A DNA stretch of 64,000 bases from Pedobacter cryoconitis (GCF_014200595.1 NZ_JACHCG010000001.1:2108001-2172000), one strand, 5' to 3'; positions 15,871 through 25,918 are shown, numbered from the stretch's first letter. Translations and numbers: made by a program. Notes: generated by a model not told the origin, from the letters alone.

Positions 15871-15900
15871 CAAATGTAGCAAAAGAGTTCAGTCTACAAA
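15871..15900 (-). promoter_or_regulatory. Promoter of the SRP RNA gene
   Basis: On the minus strand TTTG (15897-15900) and TACATTTG (15871-15878) are separated by 18 bases, giving both Bacteroidota boxes exactly. The predicted start is at the first base of the SRP RNA. Confidence 0.8.
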
Positions 15901-16304
15901 AGCGAAATCAAGAAATAATTGATGTTTTTTATTGAAAAATTGATAATAGATTGAATTTTAAGGGTTTGTATTTGAATAAAAATTTAATTTATATCTATAT
16001 TTAGTGAAATAACCTTAAAAATTGGGCTGGCAACCTAAATTTCCGCTCTTTTTTATCCCGACAAACGAAATAAAAAGAGAGATTTTGTCTGAAAACTTCT
16101 GATTACGACTTAGATTTAGAGAGCTAATGCAAAATAATTCTAAATAATACGTTTACGAAGTTGACAATAATTACATACATTTATTATCAACTTCATAAAC
16201 TAACCAGCGTCAAATTATGCTGTTATTTATTTTTCGCAAAAAAAATGTCAAAATGGCAATTATTCCGGTAAATTATTATCTTAGTGTTTCGAATACATTA
16301 AGAT
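15901..16304. promoter_or_regulatory. Upstream region of gltBD
   Basis: About 400 AT-rich bases without a gene. The notable element is a long imperfect palindrome at 16151-16200: GTTTA-C-GAAGTTGA and TCAACTTC-A-TAAAC (13 of 14 pairs, one mismatch) around a 22-base centre. A weaker hairpin lies at 16047-16078 (CTCTTTTT with AAAAAGAG). TATCTTAG at 16276-16283 is a near match to the -7 box, 21 bases before the gltB start. I cannot name a riboswitch here. Confidence 0.5.
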
Positions 16305-19300
16305 ATGGAACAAATAGAAGAAAATCAGGGCTTATACAATTCAAGCTTTGAGCATGATGCTTGCGGTATTGGTTTTGTTGCCCACGTAAAAGGAAGGAAG
16401 TCACAACAAATAATTTCAGATGCTATTACAATCTTAGAGAATCTTGACCATCGGGGGGCTTGTGGGGCTGAAATTAACACTGGTGATGGTGCCGGGATTA
16501 TGATACAGGTTCCACATGAGTTTTTATATGACGAGTGCCTTAAAATTGGGTTTAGCCTGAATCAATCTGGTGACTATGGTGTTGGGATGTTATTTCTCCC
16601 AAAGGATGTGAGAGCGCGCGAAGAATGCCGGGAAGTGATTTACCGCGCTGCTGAAAAATTAAACCTGGAAGTATTAGGGTTTAGAAAAGTAAATACCAAT
16701 ACAGAAGGTATTGGAGATATGGCTTTATCTGTAGAGCCTGAAATGGAGCAAGTATTTGTAGCGAGACCTGACCAGATCGCTGCCGGTGCTGACTTTGAAC
16801 GTAAACTATATGTATTCAAAAATTACCTGACTAAAACTATTCTGAATACAGTTAAAGGAATTAAAGCAGATTTTTATATCGCTTCTTTTTCTTCTCGTAC
16901 TATAGTTTACAAGGGTCAGCTGACTTCCATGCAGGTACGCACTTATTTTACAGAGTTAAGCGATAAAAGAGTTGTTTCTGCGTTTGGATTAGTCCATTCA
17001 AGATTTGCAACAAATACTTTTCCCTCGTGGAGACTGGCACAGCCTTTCCGTTACATTGCCCACAATGGCGAAATCAACACCTTACAAGGCAATTTAAACT
17101 GGTTCCGTGCCAGCGTAAAATCTTTTGCCTCCAGTTACTTTACTGCCGAAGAATTAAACATTCTGTTACCGGTAATTGATGAAACGCAATCTGATTCTGG
17201 CTGTCTGGATAATATTATAGAGTTATTACTGCATGCGGGCCGTTCTCTGCCACATGTATTGATGATGCTGATACCTGAGGCATGGGATGGCAATGATGAC
17301 ATGGATGAGCTTAAACAAGCTTTCTATAAGTTCCACGCGACTTTAATGGAGCCTTGGGACGGACCTGCGGCTATTGCTTTTACGGACGGTAATTTAATTG
17401 GTGCAACTTTAGACAGAAACGGATTAAGGCCTTCGAGATATGCGATCACTAAAGATGACCGCGTAATTATGGCTTCTGAGTCTGGCGTATTAGCTTTAGA
17501 TCAAAGTCAGATTATTGAAAAAGGAAGGTTGACACCAGGAAAAATGTTCGTGGTAGATATGGAGCAGGGCAGAATTATCAGTGATGATGAAATCAAAACT
17601 GAAGTTTGCAGCCGTCGTCCTTATGCGGACTGGTTAAATCAATACCAGATCCGTCTGGAAGAGTTGTCTGATCCAAGAGTGGTGTTTACAGGCTTATCTC
17701 AGGAATCTATATTTAAATATCACCAGGTATTTGGCTATAGCAGGGAAGATATAGATCTGATCTTAAAACCAATGGCTATTGAGGCGAAAGAACCAATAGG
17801 ATCTATGGGGACTGATATTCCTCTGGCTGTTTTATCACAGAAACCTCAACATCTGTCTTCTTATTTTAAACAGCTTTTTGCACAGGTGACAAATCCGCCA
17901 ATTGACCCGATCAGGGAAAAGGTAGTGATGAGTCTTGCCGGGTTTATGGGTAACAACGGTAATTTACTAGAAGAACATGCCATGCAATGTCATTGTGTGG
18001 GTATTAAACATCCGATATTAACTAACCTGGAGTTAGAGAAAGTAAGAAGTATTGATACCGGTGTATTCCAGTCTAAAACATTACAAACTTATTTCAGAGC
18101 TGATGGTAAACCGGGATCTCTGGCTAAAGGTTTAGAGCGTTTATGTCGTTATGCGGTTGATGCAGTTGAAGATGGTTTCCAGGTGATTGTGTTATCTGAT
18201 CGTGCATTGGATTCAGAACATGCTGCAATTCCTTCTCTGATGGCCGTATCTGCGGTGCATCACCATTTAATTCGTAAGGGTCATCGTGGAGCTGTAGGAA
18301 TTGTTGTTGAGGCTGGGGATGTATGGGAGGTTCACCATTTTGCCTGCTTAATTGGCTTTGGTGCTACTGCTGTCAATCCTTATCTGGCTTTAGAGACTAT
18401 TTCAGACTTTGACAAGGAGAGTGGTCTTAAACCAGAAAAATTAATTCAGAATTATATATATGCTGTAAACAGTGGTTTATTGAAGATCTTCTCAAAAATG
18501 GGAATCTCAACATTACAATCATACCATGGTGCACAGATATTTGAAATATTAGGTATCCACAAAAGCGTAGTAGATAGTTATTTCAGCGGCGCAGTATCAA
18601 GAATCGGCGGATTAGGATTGGATGATATCGCCAAAGAGGCTTTAATTAAACACGGCCGTGTATTTGGTAAATCTACGCGTCCCGATATGTTGCTGCCTAC
18701 TGGTGGAAATTATAAATGGAGAAGAAAAGGTGAACAGCATTTGTTTAATCCACAAACGATCCATTTGTTACAGAATGCAACCCGTAAAAATGATTATAAT
18801 GTTTATAAGCAATATAGTAAGCTGGTTAATGAGCAAACTAAACAGGCTTACACAATCCGCGGTTTATTCGAATTCAATTACAACCGTGCACCTGTTTCAT
18901 TGACGGAGGTTGAACCTGTTGAAGCTATATTAAAACGTTTTGCTACAGGAGCGATGTCTTTCGGGTCTATTTCCCATGAAGCACACTCTACTTTAGCGAT
19001 TGCAATGAACCGTATTGGCGGAAAAAGTAATACTGGTGAAGGTGGTGAAGATGAATTAAGATATGAAATCCTGCCAAATGGGGACTCTATGCGTTCTGCG
19101 ATTAAACAGATTGCTTCGGCAAGGTTTGGGGTAACGAGTAATTATCTGACTAACGCAGATGAGTTACAGATTAAAATGGCCCAGGGAGCGAAACCTGGTG
19201 AAGGTGGACAGTTACCTGGACATAAGGTAGATGACTGGATTGCAAAAGTCCGTCACGCAACACCGGGTGTAGGCTTGATTTCTCCGCCTCCACACCATGA

Positions 19301-20816
19301 TATCTACTCTATTGAGGATTTAGCACAATTAATTTTTGACCTTAAGAATGCCAACAGAGCAGCAAGGATCAATGTTAAATTGGTCTCTAAAGCTGGTGTA
19401 GGTACAATTGCAGCTGGTGTAGCGAAAGCACATGCTGATGTGATCCTGGTTTCTGGTTTTGATGGTGGAACAGGGGCATCGCCGCTTACTTCTATACAAC
19501 ATGCTGGTTTACCATGGGAATTGGGACTTGCTGAGGCGCATCAGACTTTGGTTAAAAACCGTTTACGCAGCAGGGTCGTTTTACAAACTGACGGTCAGTT
19601 AAAAACGGGTAAGGATATTGCGATAGCGGCTTTATTAGGTGCTGAAGAATGGGGGGTAGCTACAGCTGCTTTAGTAACTTCAGGTTGTATCATGATGAGA
19701 AAGTGTCATTTAAATACTTGTCCGGTTGGAGTGGCAACACAAGATCCTGATTTGAGAAAGTTGTTTACTGGTGATCCTGATCATGTGGTTAATCTTTTTC
19801 ACTTCCTGGCTGAAGAACTTCGGGAAACAATGGCTGAATTAGGTTTCAGAACTGTTGAAGAAATGGTTGGCCAGGCAGATGCTTTGAGTTTACGTGCAAT
19901 TGATGATGCAGACTGGAAATTGAAAAATCTTGATCTTTCTGCAATTTTATATAAAGCACCTGATAATGGTTTGAGTTTATTCAATACTGAATCACAGGAT
20001 CATGGAATCAGCAATGTGCTGGATCATGAACTGATTGCGGCTTCGCAGCCTGCTTTATTGAATAAAGAACCTATTTTCAAAGAATTTGAGGTTAAAAATA
20101 CAGACCGTGCGTTGGGTACTATGTTATCAAACGAAGTGTCTAAAATCTATAAAGGAGTAGGCTTACCTCCTGATACGATCAACTTCAAATTCCATGGTTC
20201 TGCGGGACAAAGTTTTGGCGCTTTTGCGGCAAGAGGAATCTCACTTGAATTAGAAGGTGAAGGAAATGACTATGTAGGTAAGGGATTATCCGGAGCACGT
20301 TTATCAATCTATCCGTTCCGCGAGGTAACCTATGTACCGGAACAGAATATCATTATTGGTAATGTGGCCTTATATGGTGCTACTTCGGGTGAATTGTTTG
20401 TAAGAGGGCTGGCAGGTGAGCGTTTTGCAGTTAGAAACTCTGGTGCTACAGCTGTAGTGGAAGGTTTAGGAGATCATGGTTGTGAGTATATGACGGGTGG
20501 TGAAGTACTTGTTCTGGGAAATACAGGCAGCAATTTTGCAGCTGGTATGAGCGGAGGAGTAGCTTGGATTTATGATGTGAATGGCGATTTCCCTAATAAA
20601 TGCAATAAGGAAATGGTAGATCTTGATCCTTTAAATGAGGAAGATGAATTACGGATCAACAGTTTACTAAAAAAACATATCCAGTTGACAAAAAGTAAAT
20701 TAGCTGAATTCATATTAAGTGATTGGACAACACAGTCTGCACATTTTGTTAAAGTATTCCCTAAAGAATACAAAGCGGTTTTATTAAAAAGAAGTAATAA
20801 AGTTAAGACATCATAA
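16305..20816 (+). CDS. gltB: Glutamate synthase large subunit
   Basis: This 1503-residue protein is the full-length alpha subunit that makes glutamate from glutamine and 2-oxoglutarate. The N-terminal Ntn amidotransferase nucleophile is Cys20 in FEHDACGIGF, after a short propeptide. The central and FMN domains carry FATGAMSFGSISHEAH and KPGEGGQLPGHK. SGCIMMRKCHLNTCPVG is the iron-sulfur cysteine motif. The C-terminal GXGXG-type domain contains YGATSGELFVRG and GHGCEYMTGGEVLVLG-like text (with GDHGCEYMTGG). It is cytosolic and works with GltD, whose gene starts 2 bases after the stop. Confidence 0.98.
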   Translation: MEQIEENQGLYNSSFEHDACGIGFVAHVKGRKSQQIISDAITILENLDHRGACGAEINTGDGAGIMIQVPHEFLYDECLKIGFSLNQSGDYGVGMLFLPKDVRAREECREVIYRAAEKLNLEVLGFRKVNTNTEGIGDMALSVEPEMEQVFVARPDQIAAGADFERKLYVFKNYLTKTILNTVKGIKADFYIASFSSRTIVYKGQLTSMQVRTYFTELSDKRVVSAFGLVHSRFATNTFPSWRLAQPFRYIAHNGEINTLQGNLNWFRASVKSFASSYFTAEELNILLPVIDETQSDSGCLDNIIELLLHAGRSLPHVLMMLIPEAWDGNDDMDELKQAFYKFHATLMEPWDGPAAIAFTDGNLIGATLDRNGLRPSRYAITKDDRVIMASESGVLALDQSQIIEKGRLTPGKMFVVDMEQGRIISDDEIKTEVCSRRPYADWLNQYQIRLEELSDPRVVFTGLSQESIFKYHQVFGYSREDIDLILKPMAIEAKEPIGSMGTDIPLAVLSQKPQHLSSYFKQLFAQVTNPPIDPIREKVVMSLAGFMGNNGNLLEEHAMQCHCVGIKHPILTNLELEKVRSIDTGVFQSKTLQTYFRADGKPGSLAKGLERLCRYAVDAVEDGFQVIVLSDRALDSEHAAIPSLMAVSAVHHHLIRKGHRGAVGIVVEAGDVWEVHHFACLIGFGATAVNPYLALETISDFDKESGLKPEKLIQNYIYAVNSGLLKIFSKMGISTLQSYHGAQIFEILGIHKSVVDSYFSGAVSRIGGLGLDDIAKEALIKHGRVFGKSTRPDMLLPTGGNYKWRRKGEQHLFNPQTIHLLQNATRKNDYNVYKQYSKLVNEQTKQAYTIRGLFEFNYNRAPVSLTEVEPVEAILKRFATGAMSFGSISHEAHSTLAIAMNRIGGKSNTGEGGEDELRYEILPNGDSMRSAIKQIASARFGVTSNYLTNADELQIKMAQGAKPGEGGQLPGHKVDDWIAKVRHATPGVGLISPPPHHDIYSIEDLAQLIFDLKNANRAARINVKLVSKAGVGTIAAGVAKAHADVILVSGFDGGTGASPLTSIQHAGLPWELGLAEAHQTLVKNRLRSRVVLQTDGQLKTGKDIAIAALLGAEEWGVATAALVTSGCIMMRKCHLNTCPVGVATQDPDLRKLFTGDPDHVVNLFHFLAEELRETMAELGFRTVEEMVGQADALSLRAIDDADWKLKNLDLSAILYKAPDNGLSLFNTESQDHGISNVLDHELIAASQPALLNKEPIFKEFEVKNTDRALGTMLSNEVSKIYKGVGLPPDTINFKFHGSAGQSFGAFAARGISLELEGEGNDYVGKGLSGARLSIYPFREVTYVPEQNIIIGNVALYGATSGELFVRGLAGERFAVRNSGATAVVEGLGDHGCEYMTGGEVLVLGNTGSNFAAGMSGGVAWIYDVNGDFPNKCNKEMVDLDPLNEEDELRINSLLKKHIQLTKSKLAEFILSDWTTQSAHFVKVFPKEYKAVLLKRSNKVKTS

Positions 20817-20818
20817 TT

Positions 20819-22285
20819 ATGGGAAAAGTAACCGGATTTTTAGAGTATGAGAGAACTGCTCCTGTAAAGCAAGATGCAAAAGAGCGTTTAAAACATTATA
20901 ATGAATTTGTTGTCGCGTTTGAGCAGGATCAGGTCAAACAAGAAGCTGCACGTTGTATGGATTGTGGGGTACCATTTTGTCAGTCGGGTTGTCCGCTGGG
21001 AAATGTAATACCTGAGTTTAACGAAGCGGTATATAAAGCGGAGTGGGAGGTGGCAGCCAATATTTTACTGAGCACCAATAACTTTCCCGAGTTTACAGGT
21101 AGGATTTGCCCTGCGCCTTGTGAGTCTGCTTGTGTATTGGGAATCAACAAATCTCCTGTTTCTATTGAAGACATAGAAAAACATATTATTGAAATTGCCT
21201 TCAATAAGGGATATATTAAAGCAGAACCACCATTGATCCGTAGCGGTAAAAAAGTAGCGGTAATTGGTTCTGGCCCTGCTGGGTTAGCGGCGGCTGCCCA
21301 ACTAAATAAAGCTGGGCATGAAGTGGTAGTTTATGAGCGTGACGATACACCAGGCGGATTACTAAACTATGGTATTCCTGATTTTAAATTGCAGAAAGAT
21401 GTAGTGGCCAGAAGGATCAGCCTGATGGAAAAAGAAGGAATTGAGTTCAAGTGTAATGCTAATGTTGGTGTTAATGTTGAACTGAATACCTTATTGCGAG
21501 AGTATCAGTCAATTGTTCTGGCTGGCGGTTCTACGATTCCACGTGATTTAAACGTAACTGGAAGAGCAGCTAAAGGGGTACATTATGCAATGGATTTCTT
21601 AAAACAGCAAAATAAAAGAGTTCGTAATTTCAGTATTGATGAGGAACAAATCCTGGCTACCGGAAAAGATGTTATCGTAATTGGTGGAGGTGATACAGGA
21701 TCTGATTGTATCGGAACTTCAAACCGTCAGGGGGCAAAGTCTGTAACTCAGTTTGAGATTATGCCTATGCCTGCTCAAAGCCGTACCGAGAATATGCCAT
21801 GGCCTTCTTATCCAATGTTATTGAAAGTAACCAGTTCTCATGAGGAAGGTTGCAGCAGAGCATGGGGTGTAAATACAAAGGCTTTTATTGCGGATGAAAA
21901 TGGCGCACTTAAGGCTTTGCAGGTTGTGGATGTGGAATGGGAAATTGATGCAGTTGGACGTCCTGTGAATTTTAAAGAAATTGAAGGCACGGTACGTGAA
22001 TTACCTTGTCAGCTGGTATTGCTTGCCATGGGATTCTTATATCCTCAGAAAGAGGGACTTCTGGAGAAATTAGGAGTTGAATTGGATAACAGAGGAAATG
22101 TAAAAGCCGAAGAAGGTAAATATCAAACTAATATCGCCAAGATTTTTGCAGCAGGAGATATGAGAAGAGGACAATCATTAGTAGTTTGGGCAATATCCGA
22201 AGGTAGAGAAGCGGCGAGAAAAGTCGATGAATATCTGATGGGATCCAGCAGACTACCTACTAAGGATGGTATTCCTTACGCATAA
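20819..22285 (+). CDS. gltD: Glutamate synthase small subunit
   Basis: The 488-residue beta subunit passes electrons from NAD(P)H to the large subunit. Cysteine clusters near the N-terminus (CMDCGVPFCQSGCPLG and CPAPCESAC) bind two iron-sulfur clusters. VIGSGPAGLAAAAQL is the FAD-binding Rossmann motif and VIGGGDTGSDC is the NAD(P)H site. AAGDMRRGQSLVVWAI near the end is the last FAD motif. It starts 2 bases after the gltB stop, so the two are translationally coupled. A terminator follows at 22361. Confidence 0.97.
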   Translation: MGKVTGFLEYERTAPVKQDAKERLKHYNEFVVAFEQDQVKQEAARCMDCGVPFCQSGCPLGNVIPEFNEAVYKAEWEVAANILLSTNNFPEFTGRICPAPCESACVLGINKSPVSIEDIEKHIIEIAFNKGYIKAEPPLIRSGKKVAVIGSGPAGLAAAAQLNKAGHEVVVYERDDTPGGLLNYGIPDFKLQKDVVARRISLMEKEGIEFKCNANVGVNVELNTLLREYQSIVLAGGSTIPRDLNVTGRAAKGVHYAMDFLKQQNKRVRNFSIDEEQILATGKDVIVIGGGDTGSDCIGTSNRQGAKSVTQFEIMPMPAQSRTENMPWPSYPMLLKVTSSHEEGCSRAWGVNTKAFIADENGALKALQVVDVEWEIDAVGRPVNFKEIEGTVRELPCQLVLLAMGFLYPQKEGLLEKLGVELDNRGNVKAEEGKYQTNIAKIFAAGDMRRGQSLVVWAISEGREAARKVDEYLMGSSRLPTKDGIPYA

Positions 22286-22360
22286 GAATTTAAAATCAAC
22301 CTTAACCAAAGAAAAAAACTAAGGACAAAACAATAATAACTATTACTAACCAAAAAGAAG

Positions 22361-22391
22361 AGCCGTTCCATATCTATGGGCGGCTTTTTAA
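22361..22391 (+). terminator. Terminator after gltBD
   Basis: AGCCG and CGGCT with an inner CCATA/TATGG stem form a hairpin followed by TTTTTA. It lies 75 bases after the gltD stop. Confidence 0.75.
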
Positions 22392-22474
22392 TTTCAATTA
22401 ATTTAATAGGACAATAATTAATTATTATTTCTATATTAGTGCATAAATTATGTATTTATCCTCTATTTAATCAC

Positions 22475-22996
22475 ATGAAAAGAAATAATGTATTCATTTT
22501 GTTGCTGATGTTAACGGCAATAACTTTCTTCACTTCTTGTAAAAAGAGTATAGATTATAAAAATGATTATGACCGGAGCCACGACTCCTGGATGAGCTTC
22601 AGGAAATCATCCAATAATTCTTATAGTTATAAAGTCAGCTCAGGATCATGGACTGGCACGAGCAATGAAACTGTGATTACCGTGAAAGATGGTAAAGTCA
22701 CTAATCGCACTTATGTATATAAAATACCAACTAAAACACCAGGTGAGGGTATTATAAAGGAAGAATGGCAAGAAGATCAGGCTACACTGAATACGCATTC
22801 TGCTGGTGCACCTACTTTAACTTTAGATGATGTTTATCAAAAAGCCAAAACTGAATGGTTATTAAAAAGAAAGGATGCCGAAACCTACTTTGAAGCAAAT
22901 AACAATGGAATGATCTCTACCTGCGGATATACGATGAATGATTGTCAGGATGATTGTTTTAACGGAATTAAGATTGCATCAATCATAAAACTATAA
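22475..22996 (+). CDS. Lipoprotein of unknown function
   Basis: The 173-residue product has a lipoprotein signal: hydrophobic VFILLLMLTAITFFTSC, with the acylated Cys at about residue 22 in a FTSC lipobox. The mature part is polar and includes WMSFRKSSNNSYSYKV and a TVKDGKVTNRTYVYKI strand. DUF6174-like resemblance is possible but not secure. ATG at 22475 is preferred to a GTG at 22439 because it gives a clean signal peptide. It probably sits in the outer membrane. Function is unknown. Confidence 0.7.
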   Translation: MKRNNVFILLLMLTAITFFTSCKKSIDYKNDYDRSHDSWMSFRKSSNNSYSYKVSSGSWTGTSNETVITVKDGKVTNRTYVYKIPTKTPGEGIIKEEWQEDQATLNTHSAGAPTLTLDDVYQKAKTEWLLKRKDAETYFEANNNGMISTCGYTMNDCQDDCFNGIKIASIIKL

Positions 22997-23037
22997 GATA
23001 ATGAGGGGTTTTCAATTTCAAAACCCCTCATTATCTT
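22995..23037. terminator. Bidirectional terminator, lipoprotein and RNA methyltransferase
   Basis: A perfect 18-bp stem (AAGATAATGAGGGGTTTT with its complement) and a 7-base loop lie between two convergent genes. The stem includes part of the lipoprotein stop codon. Confidence 0.85.
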
Positions 23038-23039
23038 AT

Positions 23040-23570
23040 TTACAATCTTAACTTAGCATAGAAATCCCACAACACTATTCCCGCAGAAATTACGATGTTA
23101 AAAGAATGTTTAGTACCAAACTGCGGTATTTCAATACATTTATCAATTTGCCCCATTACATCATCACTCACCCCATTAACCTCATTACCAAAGATCAGAG
23201 CGTATTTTTTTGCTTGATCTGGTTTAAAAGTATTCAGCATAATGCTGTCTACGGCTTGTTCAATAGCTATAATTTCATATCCATCTGCGCGTAAATCTTT
23301 AATTGCATCCAGCGTTTCTTCGTAATGTACCCAAGCTACAGATTGTGTTGCGCCAATGGCAGTTTTCTCAATTTCACGATGCGGAGGCTGTGCAGTGATA
23401 CCACAAAGAATCATTTTCTCTATAGCAAAACCATCTGCTGTTCTGAAAGCAGACCCCACATTATTCATGCTGCGCACGTTATCCAGTATCACAACTACCG
23501 GTAGTTTATCCTGTTCTTTAAATTCCTCTATACCTACACGGTTTAATTCAGCTGTCTTTAATTTCTGCAT
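23040..23570 (-). CDS. TrmH/SpoU family RNA 2'-O-methyltransferase
   Basis: A 176-residue SPOUT methyltransferase. The three characteristic motifs are present: ILDNVRSMNNVGSAFRTAD at about 29-47, ALIFGNEVNGVSD at about 123-135, and IPQFGTKHSFNIVISAGI at about 148-165. These form the trefoil knot that binds S-adenosylmethionine, and the N in DNVRSMNNVGSAFR is catalytic in the family. It probably methylates a ribose in tRNA or rRNA; the exact position cannot be told. It is shorter than TrmH and lacks an N-terminal L30-like domain. It is 15 bases downstream of galK on the same strand. Confidence 0.9.
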   Translation of the reverse strand: MQKLKTAELNRVGIEEFKEQDKLPVVVILDNVRSMNNVGSAFRTADGFAIEKMILCGITAQPPHREIEKTAIGATQSVAWVHYEETLDAIKDLRADGYEIIAIEQAVDSIMLNTFKPDQAKKYALIFGNEVNGVSDDVMGQIDKCIEIPQFGTKHSFNIVISAGIVLWDFYAKLRL

Positions 23571-23585
23571 GGCGCAAAAATAGAA

Positions 23586-24737
23586 TTAAATTGTGGTAGC
23601 TCCATTACCAATTTCACTGATATATACATCTGGTGCATAACCAACGTGTTCTGTATAGTAAGCGGTCAGTTTTTCTCTGAAATCTGCCTCTGCATCTTTT
23701 TTTAGCAGCGCTATTGCACAACCGCCAAAACCAGCACCTGTCATTCTTGCGCCTGTAACTTCAGGATAAGTTGCACAGAATTCCACAACGGTATCCAGTT
23801 CTTTACCAGTAACTTCATATAAATCCTTCAATGATTGATGTGAAGCATACATCAAACGGCCAAATTCATCCAGATCACCATTATTTAATGCTTTTGCTGC
23901 AAGATTTACCCGGTCATTTTCTTTGATAACATGGGTAGCCCGTTTTAAGATAGTTTCATCTTTAATCAAATGGCTGTGTAAGGCAAATTTATCAGCAGTT
24001 AATTCACATAGATTTTTCAGCGTGATTTCCTGATTTAAGGCTTTAAGTGCAGCCTGACATTCGGCTACTCGTTCATTATATTTTGATTCTGCGAGCTCAC
24101 GTGGTTTATTTGTATTAATGATGGTTAAGACGTGATCTCCAAGGTTGCAGTCTACAATCTTATATTTCAAAGTGTCACAATTCAATACAATTGCTTTATC
24201 TTTTTCTCCGAAAGCAACGGCAAACTGATCCATAATACCACTGTTTACGCCAATAAACTCATTTTCTACCTTCTGAGCAAGTTTCACTAATGCTAAACGG
24301 TCATAATCCAGACCGAGATAAGCGGTGATTGCATAAGCCGTGACAACTTCTATGGAAGCGGAAGATGATAGTCCTGATCCCACAGGAATATTGCCAGCAT
24401 ATAAAAGATCAAAACCTACCGGGATTTGGAAATTTTTTAGAATTTCATTAAAAACTCCTAACGGATAGTTATACCACGCAGTACCTTCTTTTTCATAAGC
24501 AGGCTTTAAAGGGATCACTGCTTCTTCAGGAAAATTTACACTTTTAAAACGGATAACCTGATCGTTATTTGGCGCAAGACAAAGCCATGTACCCAGCGTA
24601 ATTGCACAGGGCAGTACTAAACCTCCATTATAATCAATATGTTCACCGATCAGATTTACGCGGCCGGGAGTAAAATAAGTAGCGGCCGGTTGCTGGCCGT
24701 AGGTATCAAAGAATTTACTGGATAGTTCAGATTTCAT
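23586..24737 (-). CDS. galK: Galactokinase
   Basis: The 383-residue GHMP kinase phosphorylates galactose at C1. The galactokinase signature PGRVNLIGEHIDYNGG is at about residues 22-37, with the ATP-binding loop PVGSGLSSSASIEV further on and the C-terminal GHMP motif ARMTGAGFGGCAIAL. The first ATG in the frame (24785) would add 16 unlikely residues. The ATG at 24737 is chosen because it gives the standard N-terminus, and a -7 box lies upstream at 24790-24797. It is divergent from galM. Confidence 0.95.
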   Translation of the reverse strand: MKSELSSKFFDTYGQQPAATYFTPGRVNLIGEHIDYNGGLVLPCAITLGTWLCLAPNNDQVIRFKSVNFPEEAVIPLKPAYEKEGTAWYNYPLGVFNEILKNFQIPVGFDLLYAGNIPVGSGLSSSASIEVVTAYAITAYLGLDYDRLALVKLAQKVENEFIGVNSGIMDQFAVAFGEKDKAIVLNCDTLKYKIVDCNLGDHVLTIINTNKPRELAESKYNERVAECQAALKALNQEITLKNLCELTADKFALHSHLIKDETILKRATHVIKENDRVNLAAKALNNGDLDEFGRLMYASHQSLKDLYEVTGKELDTVVEFCATYPEVTGARMTGAGFGGCAIALLKKDAEADFREKLTAYYTEHVGYAPDVYISEIGNGATTI

Positions 24738-24789
24738 TACTGTTTTGTGGTTTGGTTGATCAATGGAACAACAGCTACTGGTCAAAAAA

Positions 24790-24797
24790 CAAATTTA
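24790..24797 (-). promoter_or_regulatory. -7 box upstream of galK
   Basis: On the minus strand TAAATTTG is an exact TAnnTTTG match, about 52 bases before the galK ATG. This places the upstream alternative ATG (24785) close to the start of transcription, which supports 24737. Confidence 0.45.
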
Positions 24798-24882
24798 AAC
24801 TGATTAAATGTTCATTCGGGTTTAAGATTTGCTTGTATTATTTGTAGTATTGTTATTGTAAATATCGACTAATATACGTTTT

Positions 24883-25908
24883 ATGAAAGAAAATAAAATT
24901 AGCACCGGGCGATTTATTGATGATAAAGAAATCTTTGCGGTAGAGCTAACTAACAGTCTTGGCAGCAAGGTGAAAATATATAACTATGGAGCTATTGTAA
25001 GTGAATTTATTGTAAAGAATGCAATAGGAGAGAAACAGGATATCGTATTAGGTTTTGATGATATTGATGGCTATCTGAATGAAGATTATCTGGCCAATGA
25101 CTACCCTTATCTGGGGGTCATCGTCGGACGTTATTCTAATCGGATTAAAGACGGAAAATATAGTATTGATGGGGTAACCTATGAAATGGCTCAAAGTCTT
25201 CATGGTGGTTTAACTGGTTTCGATAAAAAGGTCTGGGATATTTTGCCTACGGTTGACCCGAGTTTAACATTACAATATGTAAGCCCTGATGGGGAGGAAA
25301 GTTTTCCAGGTAATTTAACAGTTCAGCTTACATTTAAGTTATCCGACGCAGACGAATTAATTCTTGATTATAAAGCATTTACTGATGCACCCACAGCACT
25401 TAACCTGACACATCATACTTATTTCAACCTAAATAAAGATGGTGAAAATATAGCTGGCCATTATTTAAGAATTCCTGCGAGTAATTATTTAGCACAAGAT
25501 AAAGATTATGTAGTGACTGGTGCATTGGTTCCTGTAGCGGGTACGAGTCATGATTTTCTGGGTGGTAAAACTATCGGACAGGATTGGGATGTTGAAGAAG
25601 GGTATGATCAGAGCTTTGTACTGGATAAACCTTACGGCGAATTAGGATTGGCTTCGGAAACTACAGAAGCATCTTCAGGATTAAAACTTGAAGTTTATAC
25701 GACAGAGCCTATTGCTCATTTTTATACTGCTAAGTATCTGAATACAGCCACTGGTAAAGGTGGAAAAGCTTATGGCCCGTATAGTGCTTTTTGTATAGAG
25801 ACACAGCACTATCCGAATAGTGTGAATGTTCCGGAATTCCCAACTACAATTTTGCGTCCTGGACAGACTTATGCACAAACCACAATTTTCAAAGTAAGTC
25901 ATAAATAA
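24883..25908 (+). CDS. galM: Aldose 1-epimerase (galactose mutarotase)
   Basis: The 341-residue protein converts beta-galactose to alpha-galactose for galactokinase. The two catalytic His-containing motifs are visible: QSLHGGLTGFDKKVWD at about residues 105-120 and LNLTHHTYFNLNKDGE at about 172-187. The catalytic acid is in CIETQHYPNSVNVPEFP near the end. It lacks a signal peptide, so it works in the cytosol. The gene is divergent from galK, with the shared control region between them, and is followed 10 bases later by the FMN reductase gene. Confidence 0.94.
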   Translation: MKENKISTGRFIDDKEIFAVELTNSLGSKVKIYNYGAIVSEFIVKNAIGEKQDIVLGFDDIDGYLNEDYLANDYPYLGVIVGRYSNRIKDGKYSIDGVTYEMAQSLHGGLTGFDKKVWDILPTVDPSLTLQYVSPDGEESFPGNLTVQLTFKLSDADELILDYKAFTDAPTALNLTHHTYFNLNKDGENIAGHYLRIPASNYLAQDKDYVVTGALVPVAGTSHDFLGGKTIGQDWDVEEGYDQSFVLDKPYGELGLASETTEASSGLKLEVYTTEPIAHFYTAKYLNTATGKGGKAYGPYSAFCIETQHYPNSVNVPEFPTTILRPGQTYAQTTIFKVSHK

Positions 25909-25918
25909 ATAAACGGAC

